Assembly (NCBI GenBank): GCA_017412925.1
Contig: JAFPVP010000128.1
Coordinates: forward strand, 1 to 42,810
Direction: 5' to 3'
Length of the DNA: 42,810 bases
Origin: Selenomonadaceae bacterium
GTDB lineage: Bacteria > Bacillota > Negativicutes > Selenomonadales > Selenomonadaceae
Positions 1-8,123 of the stretch are shown one piece after another. The first letter of the stretch is position 1, and the number at the start of each line of letters is the position of its first letter. The notes beneath the pieces were generated by a model. It searched no databases and was not told where the DNA came from. It was given only the letters and a program-made list of their open reading frames with translations. Made by a program: the position numbers and the translations under genes.

Positions 1-1
1 C

Positions 2-1816
2 AATCAAGTTAAATTGCGCGGCTTGCGTGTCGAACTTGGCGAAATCGAAACGGTCATGAATAAATTTGAGGGCGTGAAGGCGAGTATCGTCGTTATGAAA
101 AAAAATTCATCAGGCGATTATCTTGCGGGCTATTTCACGGCAGAAAAGAAAATCAATCTTGACGAGCTACGCAAACATCTTGCCGCGTCGCTGACGGCGT
201 ACATGGTGCCGGGCGTTTTAATGCAACTTGAAAAACTTCCGCTGACCGCAAACGGAAAAATCGACAAGAAAGCCTTGCCCGAACCCGCGCTGCAAGTCGA
301 AGAGGACGACAAAAAAGTTGCGGCGACGGAATTACAAAAAACGTTGTGCGGAATGTTTGCAAAGGCACTGGGCAGAAAAAATATCGGCGCGGACGAAAAT
401 TTCTTTGAAGCAGGCGGCACATCGCTTGCGGCGTCGAAAGTAGCAATGGCGGCGTTCTTGAAAAATTTGCCGATAGTGTACGCGGACATTTTCAAATATC
501 CGACGGCGGAAAAGTTGGAGGCGTACATTTTAAAACAACAGCAAGTCCCGACGAGTGAGCGCGTCGAGAAAAAAATTCCAACGCCGCAAATATCCGAACC
601 CGTCGAGGGCAGCTCCTTCCTAAATGAACTTTTCCAAATCAACAGAGCACTTGCAAAAAACCGCGTGGAGTACGTCGACGAAATTCATCACGAGGGCTTG
701 GGCGACGTTTTGCTAACCGGTGCGACGGGCTTTTTGGGAATTCACGTGCTGAGCGAACTGCTGAAAAATACCACGGCGAAAATTTACTGCTTCACGCGAG
801 GCAACAAACAGGCCACGGCGCAAGAACGTCTGCGGACGCTGTTTATTTATTACTTTAGTTCGTCGCTGGAAAAAGCTTTCAACGAGCGGGTGACGGTTAT
901 TGAGGGCGATATAACCGACGTCGAATCAGTCAACGCGCTGAAGAATTATTCGTTCAAGACGGTAATAAATTGTGCGGCGTGCGTGAAACATTTCGCGGCG
1001 AGCGATATTTTGACGCGGATAAACGTAGACGGTGTGCGCAATTTGATAAAACTTTGTAGCGAAAAAAATACGCGGCTGATTCAAATTTCGACGGTGAGCA
1101 TAGCCGGCGATAACGTCGGGCAAAATATTCCCGCAGGACGCAAACTCACCGAGAAGGACTTTTACATTGGTCAAGAGGTCACGTCAAATAAATACGTCTA
1201 CTCGAAATTCCAAGCGGAAGAATTAGTTTTAACGGCGATCGGGCAGGGCAAACTCGACGGGAAAATAATTCGCGTTGGGAATTTGATGAGCCGCATTAGC
1301 GACGGGGAATTCCAAATCAATTTCTCGAACAATGCGTTTATGCGGGACATAAGAAGTTATACGATAATTGGAAAATTTCCGGTGTCGCAGTTGGACGAGC
1401 CGACGGAATTTTCGCCGATAGACGAGACGGCGCACATGATAGTTACGCTCGCCGACACGAACGCGGACTTTACAGTTTTCCACGCAGTCAACAGCCACCG
1501 CGTGCAAATGGGCGATATAATTCACGTGGCGAACGAATACGGCGTTACGATTGACGTTGTCAGCGATGAAGAGTTCGACGAAGCACTCAAGACCGCCATG
1601 CAGGACGAAGAAAAAAATTTGTTGGTGTCAAGTCTTATCGCCTACAATGAATCGGATAAAAAATTGTACGAAGAAATAGACCACGAGGACATTTTCACGG
1701 TCAAGGCACTGTATCGTTTGAAATGCCGCTGGTCGATAACGGACGAAAAATACATAAGGAACGCGATAGAAGCCTTGGATACGCTAGGATTCTTTGAAGT
1801 GAACGCGAGATTTTAA
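2..1816 (+). CDS. Nonribosomal peptide synthetase, C-terminal part (A end, carrier, thioester reductase)
   Basis: The gene is cut by the window edge; the reading frame is open from base 2, so the TTG at 14 is not the true start. The first residues (NQVKLRGLRVELGEIE) are the A8 motif of an adenylation domain, followed by A10 (NGKIDKKAL). A carrier domain follows with FFEAGGTSLAAS, whose Ser is the phosphopantetheine site. The last ~370 residues are a short-chain-dehydrogenase-like thioester reductase: NADPH loop GATGFLG and an active-site YVYSK (Tyr-x-x-x-Lys). Such a terminal domain releases the peptidyl thioester as an aldehyde or alcohol instead of by hydrolysis (family knowledge). Upstream modules and substrates cannot be seen. 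The gene is followed after 3 nt by a MATE exporter, and a phosphopantetheinyl transferase that could activate the carrier lies 2.7 kb downstream on the same strand. Confidence 0.9.
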   Translation, partial: NQVKLRGLRVELGEIETVMNKFEGVKASIVVMKKNSSGDYLAGYFTAEKKINLDELRKHLAASLTAYMVPGVLMQLEKLPLTANGKIDKKALPEPALQVEEDDKKVAATELQKTLCGMFAKALGRKNIGADENFFEAGGTSLAASKVAMAAFLKNLPIVYADIFKYPTAEKLEAYILKQQQVPTSERVEKKIPTPQISEPVEGSSFLNELFQINRALAKNRVEYVDEIHHEGLGDVLLTGATGFLGIHVLSELLKNTTAKIYCFTRGNKQATAQERLRTLFIYYFSSSLEKAFNERVTVIEGDITDVESVNALKNYSFKTVINCAACVKHFAASDILTRINVDGVRNLIKLCSEKNTRLIQISTVSIAGDNVGQNIPAGRKLTEKDFYIGQEVTSNKYVYSKFQAEELVLTAIGQGKLDGKIIRVGNLMSRISDGEFQINFSNNAFMRDIRSYTIIGKFPVSQLDEPTEFSPIDETAHMIVTLADTNADFTVFHAVNSHRVQMGDIIHVANEYGVTIDVVSDEEFDEALKTAMQDEEKNLLVSSLIAYNESDKKLYEEIDHEDIFTVKALYRLKCRWSITDEKYIRNAIEALDTLGFFEVNARF

Positions 1817-1819
1817 ATC

Positions 1820-3571
1820 ATGGAATATAAACGCAACGATTATTTAGTAAGCAAAAAATTTTATAGGTATTTGATACCGAGTTTTTTGTCGGAAATGGCA
1901 ATGCACATGGGCTCGGTGGTCGACGCGGTGATAGTCGGAAATTTAATCGGGGTGGAGGCGTTGTCCGCAGTCACGCTAGCCAGCCCGATAATTCAAGTGT
2001 TGCATTTGCCCGGATTGATTTTAGGTTTGGGCGGCGCGACACTTGCGGCGATCTGGCTGGGCGAACGCAAACTAAAAGCCGCCTCGGATATGTTTGTCGC
2101 CTGTGTAATGGCGGGAATAATTTTTTCGAGCGTAGGAGCCCTGACGGCTTTTTGGGTAAACGCGCCGCTAGCACATCTCGTAGCCGACGACCCGCAACTT
2201 ACAACTTTTGTTGAAGAATATTTGCTAATCAATCTTTTGGGCTTGCCGATAATGACGCTGACTTTCTTGACGTGCGAATTTTTGAGCGTGGACAATCACC
2301 CGGATTTGGGCGCGTGGATGTTTTCAATCGCGGAAGCCGTCAACGTTGTCTTTGATATAGTGCTGGTAAAATTCGCGGGCATGGGCATGGAAGGAGCCGC
2401 CGCCGCGACGATTATCGGTTATGCTTGCGGGCTGATAACTTTAATTTTTTACGCGCGCTCGAAAGAGAGAATGTTGAAGTTCAACTTCAGCGGCGTTGCG
2501 TGGCTCAAAGATATTTTCACCGCGCTAAAAACAGGAACGCCGCGCGTATCGTTGGAACTAATGCAGGCGTTGCAAATTTTCGTACTCAACACGAGCGTCC
2601 TAAAAATTCTCGGCGTCGAGGCAATGGAAATTTACGCAGTCTGCTCAAATACTTTGATAATGGCGGAACTTTTAGCGGGGGGGATAATCAGCGTCATACC
2701 GAATATTTGCGGCGTTCTCTACGGCGAAAAAGATTACTTCGGGATTCGTCGCTTGATGAAAAAAGTTTTGGAACTGAGCGGCATTTTGATTTCGCTATTA
2801 ACCGTCGTGTTTTTAATTTTTCCGGAAGAAATTGCAATTTTGTTCGGCATGGAAAATGAAGAATTGCTCCCGACGGCGGCGACCTGTTTGCAGATTTACA
2901 GCTTGAGTTTCGTGCTTTACGTCTTTAACGAATTTTTGCAGACGTACTATCAAACGATTTTAGAAACTTTTTTGGCGACGCTGGACACGATGCTAGAATT
3001 TTTCGTGCTACTGATTCCGATAACGTTCCTGCTGATGAATTATTACGGAATTTACGGCGTATGCGCGGCGGTGCCGATTAGCGAACTGCTGACGATAATT
3101 ATAGTTGAAGGTACGCGAAAAATTTTGCAAGAACGCGGCAAGCTCCCGCAAGAAGGATTGCTAATGATTCCGAAGCCGGAACACGATGATTCGCTTGACA
3201 TTACGATTGAGGCGAGCGAGAAAAATGCCGTCGGCGTCTCGATAAAAATAATCGACTATTGCAGTGCGCACGGCGTTGACGAACGGACAGCTTATGTCTT
3301 GGGGCTGGCGGCGGAGGAAATCGCAATCAACATTTCGCGCTACGGTTACGAGAAAACTAAAAAGTCGTACATAGACATAAATCTTTCGCACGACGGCGAG
3401 CAATGGATTTTGCGAATCCGCGACGACGGCAAGCCCTTCGACCCGACGCAATACAGCTCAGAAGAGGCGGGGCAATTTTTGCTCGGCGGCATTAATATGA
3501 TTACAGGTCTGGCGAAAAATTTCACTTATACGAGAGTATTGAACATGAACAACACGATTATTGAAGTTTGA
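1820..3571 (+). CDS. MATE-family exporter fused to an RsbW/SpoIIAB-like HATPase domain
   Basis: 583 aa. Residues ~1-445 are a multi-helix MATE (MatE) transporter, normally a cation/drug antiporter of 440-460 aa. Residues ~455-583 are an added soluble domain with the hallmarks of an anti-sigma-factor-type GHKL ATPase: N-box around AAEEIAINISRYGYEK (residues ~498-513), a G1-like IRDDGKPFDP, and a G2-like LLGGINMI followed by a C-terminal NMNNTIIEV strand. The ATG begins 3 nt after the synthetase stop and has only a weak ribosome binding site, so translation is probably coupled. Context suggests export of the peptide product; the ATPase part may sense or control something. The fusion is read straight from one uninterrupted frame. 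Whether the kinase/ATPase activity is real is unknown. Confidence 0.85.
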   Translation: MEYKRNDYLVSKKFYRYLIPSFLSEMAMHMGSVVDAVIVGNLIGVEALSAVTLASPIIQVLHLPGLILGLGGATLAAIWLGERKLKAASDMFVACVMAGIIFSSVGALTAFWVNAPLAHLVADDPQLTTFVEEYLLINLLGLPIMTLTFLTCEFLSVDNHPDLGAWMFSIAEAVNVVFDIVLVKFAGMGMEGAAAATIIGYACGLITLIFYARSKERMLKFNFSGVAWLKDIFTALKTGTPRVSLELMQALQIFVLNTSVLKILGVEAMEIYAVCSNTLIMAELLAGGIISVIPNICGVLYGEKDYFGIRRLMKKVLELSGILISLLTVVFLIFPEEIAILFGMENEELLPTAATCLQIYSLSFVLYVFNEFLQTYYQTILETFLATLDTMLEFFVLLIPITFLLMNYYGIYGVCAAVPISELLTIIIVEGTRKILQERGKLPQEGLLMIPKPEHDDSLDITIEASEKNAVGVSIKIIDYCSAHGVDERTAYVLGLAAEEIAINISRYGYEKTKKSYIDINLSHDGEQWILRIRDDGKPFDPTQYSSEEAGQFLLGGINMITGLAKNFTYTRVLNMNNTIIEV

Positions 3572-3586
3572 AAGGAAGATTGATTT

Positions 3587-4519
3587 ATGAAACAAGCACC
3601 GGTTGTTGGCAGTAAAAATGTCACGGGTAAAAAATTTTTGGGCTCGGCGGCTAAGGTTTACTTCACGAAAAAAATCGACGCCGAAAATTTAATCAAGCTC
3701 TACAAACTGATTAACGAAAATATTTTTGGCAAGGTGGCAATCAAGCTCCACACGGGCGAAAAACACGGTCCGAACATTTTGCCGCGCGATATGGTTCAAG
3801 CGTTCCAAGCGCAAGTTCCGAACTCGGCTATCGTGGAATGCAACACGCTCTACGAGGGCGACCGCGATACAACCGAAAAACACCGCGAAACTTTAAAAGT
3901 CAATGGCTGGACGTTTTGCCCCGTCGACATCATGGACGAGGACGGCGATATTGAATTTCCCGTGGAGAACGGTCTGCATTTAAAATCCGTGGCAATGGGC
4001 GGACACTTAGCCGATTATGATTCGCTGATAGTGTTGACGCATTTTAAAGGGCACACAATGGGCGGCTTTGGCGGCTCGGTGAAAAATATTGGAATTGGTT
4101 GCGCGTCGGGCAAAGTCGGCAAGGCGCAAGTTCACGGTCTCGACCCGAATAATATTCCCGAAGACGACGACCTTTGGCCGGAGGGCGAATATTTTATGGA
4201 GCTGATGACCGACAGCGCGAAGGCGACCTGCGACCATTTCGGCAAGCGGATTATTTTTATCAACGTGATGCGGCGAATGAGCGTTGATTGCGATTGTGCG
4301 GGCGTGGAAGCCGAGGAACCGACGATTGCGGACATTGGGATTTTGGCGTCAACGGATATTCTTGCGCTTGACCAGGCAAGTTGCGATTTAGTTTACGCCG
4401 CGCCCGACGGCAAAGACTTAATCGAGCGCATAGAGACGCGGCAAGGTTTACGTCAGCTCAGTGCAATGCGCGAACTGAAGATGGGCAATCCGCAATACGA
4501 ACTGATTGAAATTGATTGA
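3587..4519 (+). CDS. DUF362 domain protein
   Basis: 310 aa. It resembles the DUF362 family, with the characteristic stretch FKGHTMGGFGGSVKNIGIGC (about residues 153-172) and a later ALDQASCDLVY. Many family members carry a C-terminal ferredoxin domain; this one shows no CxxCxxC cluster, though a Cys-Asp-Cys sits near residue 229. No signal peptide is visible, so it is probably cytoplasmic. It has a clear AAAGGAAG ribosome binding site and lies 15 nt after the MATE fusion and overlaps the phosphopantetheinyl transferase by 14 nt, so the four genes look like one transcription unit. Biochemical role is not established; a redox or metal-related tailoring step is only a guess from context. Confidence 0.75.
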   Translation: MKQAPVVGSKNVTGKKFLGSAAKVYFTKKIDAENLIKLYKLINENIFGKVAIKLHTGEKHGPNILPRDMVQAFQAQVPNSAIVECNTLYEGDRDTTEKHRETLKVNGWTFCPVDIMDEDGDIEFPVENGLHLKSVAMGGHLADYDSLIVLTHFKGHTMGGFGGSVKNIGIGCASGKVGKAQVHGLDPNNIPEDDDLWPEGEYFMELMTDSAKATCDHFGKRIIFINVMRRMSVDCDCAGVEAEEPTIADIGILASTDILALDQASCDLVYAAPDGKDLIERIETRQGLRQLSAMRELKMGNPQYELIEID

Positions 4520-5162
4520 AGTTTACTTATTGAATTTGACGAGCCAGCTTGAAAAGCCCGTCGAAAAATTTTTGCATTACTTCACGGCGCGGCGGCAAGA
4601 AAAAATTTTGCGCTACAAATTCACGGCGGACAGGAATCGAACAGTTTGGGCGGAGTTGTTAGCTCGTTCAATCATTGCAAAAAAAATGTCGCGCCCGATA
4701 GAAGAAATTCAAATCGGACGTGACGAGAACGGCAAACCCTACGTCCTAAACAGTGCGTTGCAGATAAGTTTATCGCACAGTGAGAATTGGGCGGCGTGTA
4801 GTGTCGGCGAAGTGGCAAGCGGTATCGACGTGGAAGAAGATTCCCGCGACGAGCTTGCACTCGCCGAAATTTTTTTTACAACGCGGGAGTATCATCAACT
4901 TTGCAAACTTAACGGTCGGGCGCGTAGTGAAAAATTTCTAAGCATATGGACGCTTAAAGAGAGTTTCGCCAAATTGACGGGAGACAAGCTCGACGATGTT
5001 TTAAGAGTAGACAGCGTAGATATTTTATCCGGTCGCAATTTAATCTTCGGCAAAAATTTTTTTGTAGATAGGGCAGTCGTGGGCGTCTGCACGGAGTATT
5101 CAGCTTTGCCCGAATGTTTTATTTGCATTCCCAGCACAAGAAATTTAGTTTGTGCGGTTTAG
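4506..5162 (+). CDS. Sfp-type 4'-phosphopantetheinyl transferase
   Basis: 218 aa, the normal size for Sfp-type enzymes. It transfers phosphopantetheine from CoA to the Ser of carrier domains. Visible motifs are GIDVEED (Mg-binding Asp108 and Glu110) and the family signature IWTLKESFAKLTG (Trp148, Lys151, Glu152, Lys156). Upstream LSHSENWAACSV corresponds to the conserved His-containing strand. The start is TTG at 4506, inside the end of the DUF362 gene, in a 14-nt overlap that implies translational coupling. Its natural target is the carrier Ser in the synthetase at the start of the window. Confidence 0.88.
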   Translation: MKLIEVYLLNLTSQLEKPVEKFLHYFTARRQEKILRYKFTADRNRTVWAELLARSIIAKKMSRPIEEIQIGRDENGKPYVLNSALQISLSHSENWAACSVGEVASGIDVEEDSRDELALAEIFFTTREYHQLCKLNGRARSEKFLSIWTLKESFAKLTGDKLDDVLRVDSVDILSGRNLIFGKNFFVDRAVVGVCTEYSALPECFICIPSTRNLVCAV

Positions 5163-5233
5163 CAAGAAAGTGTAATTTGCGATCGTTCGCCCGCGATTTT
5201 TGCTGGCATTGTTTGCAGTTTTGCTAAAGAAAA

Positions 5234-5262
5234 TTTTCGGCAAGACCGCTATACTTTATAAA
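5234..5262 (+). promoter_or_regulatory. Possible promoter of iolI-iolG
   Basis: An AT-rich block just before the strong AGGAGG site of iolI contains TATACT (5250-5255) and TATAAA (5257-5262). TATAAA has only a weak -35 (TTTTCG, 5234-5239) at 17 bp. There is no clear terminator between the phosphopantetheinyl transferase gene and this point. Weak evidence; another start is possible. Confidence 0.3.
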
Positions 5263-5292
5263 AAATGGGAACTAAAAGAAGGAGGACTTTAA

Positions 5293-6135
5293 ATGAAACT
5301 GAGCATGAATGAAGCAACCGCGCTGAATTGCCAGGCGATGTCTATCGAACAGGATATTCTCCTCGCGGAAAAGTACGGTTACGATATGATTGAGCCGCGC
5401 ACAATGGATAGGATGCGCGACTACCTCGCCGAGCACTCAATCGAAGAGCTTGCCGAATTCTTCAAGGCGCACAACATCGCGCCGCTTGCCTTTAACACGC
5501 TGTGCTTCTTCAACAACCGCAGCCCCGAAGGTTGGCAGGGCATTAAAGACGAGCTCAAGCAAATGTGCGAATGGGGACAGAAGATCGGCTGCAAGACCGT
5601 CATCACCGTGCCGACCGTCGAGCTGAAAAAAGTCACGCGCACCGAGATTCACAAATCGGCTATCGAGTGCTTGAAGGAAATGGGCAAAATCGCCGGCGAA
5701 TACGACATGCGCGTTTCCGTCGAATTCATCGGGCACCCCGCCGCCTCGATTAACACGTTCGGCGAAGCTTACGAAATTATCCAAGCCGTCGACATGGACA
5801 ACGTCGGCATTACGCTCGACTGCTTCCACTTCCACGGCATGGATTCCAAAATCAGCGACCTGGCGCAAGCTGACGGCAAGAAAATTTTCATCGTGCACCT
5901 TAACGACACCGAAGATTTCCCGATTGGCGCACTCCTCGACGAAGATAGACTCTGGCCGGGCACCGGTTGCATTAACCTCGACGAGATTTTCCAGACGCTC
6001 AAGAAAATTGGCTGGGCGCAGGACGTTGTTTCCGTTGAATTGTTCCGCCCCGAATATTATCGCATGAACCCCAACGACGTTTACAGACTCGGCAAAGAAC
6101 ACGCCGAAGCCGTTATCAAAAAGAATTTTGGTTGA
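5293..6135 (+). CDS. iolI: IolI, 2-keto-myo-inositol isomerase
   Basis: 280 aa, against 278 for B. subtilis IolI, with recognisable similarity end to end (MKL.x.NEAT start, SFHFHAMGS-like LDCFHFHGMDS, DDTEDFPIG-like NDTEDFPIG, VSVELFRPEYY end). It is a xylose-isomerase-like TIM barrel. The metal ligands known in B. subtilis IolI map to Glu144, Asp176, His202 and Glu249. IolI interconverts 2-keto-myo-inositol and 1-keto-D-chiro-inositol, letting D-chiro-inositol enter the pathway. The ATG has a perfect AGGAGG site 7 nt upstream. Its stop is followed 21 nt later by iolG, so the two form a pair. Confidence 0.9.
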   Translation: MKLSMNEATALNCQAMSIEQDILLAEKYGYDMIEPRTMDRMRDYLAEHSIEELAEFFKAHNIAPLAFNTLCFFNNRSPEGWQGIKDELKQMCEWGQKIGCKTVITVPTVELKKVTRTEIHKSAIECLKEMGKIAGEYDMRVSVEFIGHPAASINTFGEAYEIIQAVDMDNVGITLDCFHFHGMDSKISDLAQADGKKIFIVHLNDTEDFPIGALLDEDRLWPGTGCINLDEIFQTLKKIGWAQDVVSVELFRPEYYRMNPNDVYRLGKEHAEAVIKKNFG

Positions 6136-6156
6136 TTGAATCAGGAGGCAAGAATC

Positions 6157-7167
6157 ATGCTTAACGTAGGTGTTATCGGTTGCGGCGGCATGGGTCGCGA
6201 CCACATCAAGAGAATTACCGAACGCGTTCAAGGCGCGCAAGTCGTCGCTGTTGCTGACATGGTTGAAGCTCTCGCGCAAAAAGGTCAAGCTCTCGCGGGC
6301 GAAGGTTGCAAGATTTACAAGGACGGCAAAGATCTCATCAACGACGCGAACGTTCAGGCTGTCTTTATCGTTAGCCCCGGCTTTGCACACAAAGAAAGCC
6401 TGCTCGAAGCTATCAAAGCAGGCAAAAGAATTTTCTGCGAGAAGCCGCTGTGCACCACCGCCGAAGATTGCTTGGAAGTTATCGACGCCGAAATTAAATC
6501 CGGCAAGCATCTGATTCAGCTCGGATTCATGCGCCGCTACGACAAAGGTTATCGTCAAGTCAAAGCCGCTATCCAGTCCGGCGAATACGGCGAACCCTTA
6601 ATCGTTCACTGCACGCACCGCAATCCCGTCGTCCCCGACAGCTACACCACGCGCATGGCTGTTGACGATACCGCCATTCATGAAATCGACGTTATTCACT
6701 GGCTCGTTAATGACGATTTTGTCTCCGCTCAAGTCCTCTTCCCGCGCAAAACAAAATACGCCGCCGACCATCTCGCTGACCCGCAGATTATGCTCCTGCG
6801 CACCAAGAACGGCATTTGCGTCGACGACGAAGTTTTTGTAAATTGCAAATTCGGCTATGACATCAACTGCGAAGTCGTTTGCGAAGACGGCGCGATTAAA
6901 ATGCCCCAGCCGCTCTATCCCAGCTTCCGCAAAGGCGCACAAGTTTCCACGACCATTGACACCGATTGCTTCGTCCGCTTCCATGACGCTTACGACGAGG
7001 AAGTTCAAGATTGGGTCAACGAGGCGGCTAAAGGCGTTGTCAGCGGTCCGAACGCTTGGGACGGCTACTTGGCAACCTGCACTGCCGACGCTCTCGTTAA
7101 ATCGCAAGAGCAAAACGGCGCAATCGTTCCCATCGTCTTCAAAGATCGTCCCGACTTCTACAAATGA
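6157..7167 (+). CDS. iolG: IolG, myo-inositol 2-dehydrogenase
   Basis: 336 aa Gfo/Idh/MocA oxidoreductase; oxidises myo-inositol to 2-keto-myo-inositol with NAD+. The Rossmann loop GCGGMG is at residues 8-13. EKP with Lys96, plus Asp171 and His175 (AVDDTAIHEID), match the catalytic Lys-Asp-His of B. subtilis IolG. Long stretches align by eye with that enzyme (LIQLGFMRRYDKGY, GEPLIVHCTHRNP, VSGPNAWDGY). A TTG at 6136 opens the same frame, but the AGGAGG at 6143-6148 lies inside that extension, so ATG 6157 is the start. Closest in the window to a true IolG; three further Gfo/Idh paralogues lie downstream. Confidence 0.92.
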   Translation: MLNVGVIGCGGMGRDHIKRITERVQGAQVVAVADMVEALAQKGQALAGEGCKIYKDGKDLINDANVQAVFIVSPGFAHKESLLEAIKAGKRIFCEKPLCTTAEDCLEVIDAEIKSGKHLIQLGFMRRYDKGYRQVKAAIQSGEYGEPLIVHCTHRNPVVPDSYTTRMAVDDTAIHEIDVIHWLVNDDFVSAQVLFPRKTKYAADHLADPQIMLLRTKNGICVDDEVFVNCKFGYDINCEVVCEDGAIKMPQPLYPSFRKGAQVSTTIDTDCFVRFHDAYDEEVQDWVNEAAKGVVSGPNAWDGYLATCTADALVKSQEQNGAIVPIVFKDRPDFYK

Positions 7168-7180
7168 TTGACTCTGAACT

Positions 7181-7208
7181 TTGACCCCTAATCCAACAAT
7201 GCTATAAA
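7181..7208 (+). promoter_or_regulatory. Promoter-like element directly before a terminator
   Basis: TTGACC (7181-7186), 16 bp, then TATAAA (7203-7208) preceded by TGC as in an extended -10. The predicted start (~7215) falls inside the left arm of the iolG terminator, so it cannot serve an ordinary downstream gene; iolR is convergent. A matching element with the same spacing lies after the other iolG-like gene (27996-28023). It also contains one copy of a 16-bp motif found inverted at 16662-16677. Confidence 0.35.
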
Positions 7209-7209
7209 G

Positions 7210-7240
7210 CGGCTCACTCAAATGAGCCGTTCTTTTTTTT
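7210..7240 (+). terminator. Rho-independent terminator after iolG
   Basis: Stem CGGCTCA (7210-7216) pairs with TGAGCCG (7223-7229) across a 6-nt loop, followed by a run of T broken by one C. It lies between convergent iolG and iolR; the T run touches the iolR stop codon. Confidence 0.88.
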
Positions 7241-8010
7241 TAATCATCTTCCGGCAAAATTAATTCAATGTCATTCGCCGCGAAGTATTCAAGAAATTTT
7301 TCGGCGGGCTGGCTGTCGGTGATTACGTAGTCGACGGCTTTTAAATCACTGTAAGTCATCAGCGACGCCACGTTAAATTTTGAATTATCCACGAGCAAAT
7401 ATTTCGGGCAAGATTTTTTGACAAGCTCGCGTTTAACTTCACATTCCAGCGGCGAAGCATTCGTTGCGCCGTGTTCAACGGAAATGCCCGTGCTCGCCAA
7501 AAATATTTTCGAGAAATTGTAATTGCGTATGCAGTCCACCACGCTTGCCCCGACCAAAGCTTTTATCGGAGCTTGAAGATTACCGCCCGTAGAAATGACC
7601 GTCAAGTTACCGTAGCGCGTCGCCAAATCGAGAACGTAAACACTCGCCGTAACGATCGTCAGAAATTGTTTTTCAGCGAGGTGCGGCAACAAATGCATCG
7701 TCGTCGTCCCCGAATCTATGTAGATAACTTCGCCGTCATTTACCAGCGCAGCGGCGGCGGCGGCAATTTTCTTTTTCTCGTTAATGTTGCGTATCTCGCG
7801 CGTCGAGAACGGTTCAAGCGGAGTTATATCGGCTTCTTGTAGAACAATTCCGCCGTAGACTTTTTTTATCGCGCCCGCCTCTTCCAATTCTGATATGTCG
7901 CGCCGAATTGTATTCTTCGACACGCTAAAAATTTCACAGAGCTCGTCAAGCGAGATGCGTTTTCTATCTTTAAGTAACTCGTGTATTTGGTGAATTCTCT
8001 CTGCTTTCAA
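7240..8010 (-). CDS. iolR: IolR, DeoR-family repressor of inositol catabolism
   Basis: 256 aa DeoR-family regulator. The N-terminal helix-turn-helix reads ISLDELCEIFSVSKNTIRRD, almost the same as in B. subtilis IolR; KKVYGG follows. The C-terminal effector domain has YIDSGTTTMHLLP and ends NDIELILPEDD. The frame extends upstream to 8130, but the extension (rich in Lys/Ser) is unlike the family and an AAAGGAGA site precedes the TTG at 8010, so TTG 8010 is chosen. In the B. subtilis system the inducer is 2-deoxy-5-keto-gluconate 6-phosphate, the IolC product (family knowledge). The gene is divergent from the alcohol dehydrogenase gene, with both promoters in a 201-nt gap. Confidence 0.88.
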   Translation of the reverse strand: MKAERIHQIHELLKDRKRISLDELCEIFSVSKNTIRRDISELEEAGAIKKVYGGIVLQEADITPLEPFSTREIRNINEKKKIAAAAAALVNDGEVIYIDSGTTTMHLLPHLAEKQFLTIVTASVYVLDLATRYGNLTVISTGGNLQAPIKALVGASVVDCIRNYNFSKIFLASTGISVEHGATNASPLECEVKRELVKKSCPKYLLVDNSKFNVASLMTYSDLKAVDYVITDSQPAEKFLEYFAANDIELILPEDD

Positions 8011-8039
8011 TGGGAAGTCTCCTTTCTTTTGAATATTCT

Positions 8040-8078
8040 TCCAACTCCTTTTTGATTGTAGACTAAAATCCAACTCCT
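8040..8078 (-). promoter_or_regulatory. Putative IolR operator pair (direct repeat)
   Basis: The 10-mer TCCAACTCCT occurs exactly twice, at 8040-8049 and 8069-8078 (AGGAGTTGGA in the direction of iolR). One copy lies in the spacer up to the -35 edge of the iolR promoter and the other over the predicted transcription start, a classic repressor position. The core GTTGGAT recurs upstream of iolT. Binding by IolR is inferred. Confidence 0.5.
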
Positions 8079-8083
8079 GACAA
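8055..8083 (-). promoter_or_regulatory. iolR promoter
   Basis: On the minus strand: TTGTCA (8083-8078), 17 bp, TACAAT (8060-8055). Both hexamers are within one base or so of consensus and the spacing is optimal. The start would be near 8048, giving a leader of about 38 nt. Confidence 0.72.
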
Positions 8084-8123
8084 GATTTTTTGGCGTCACG
8101 GAAAAATTTTATGCGAATTGATA

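Noticed and set aside
5437..6558. Long open frame on the minus strand (373 codons) opposite iolI and iolG
   Set aside because: It mirrors the codon bias of the plus-strand genes, has no recognisable motif or ribosome site, and both opposing genes are certain.
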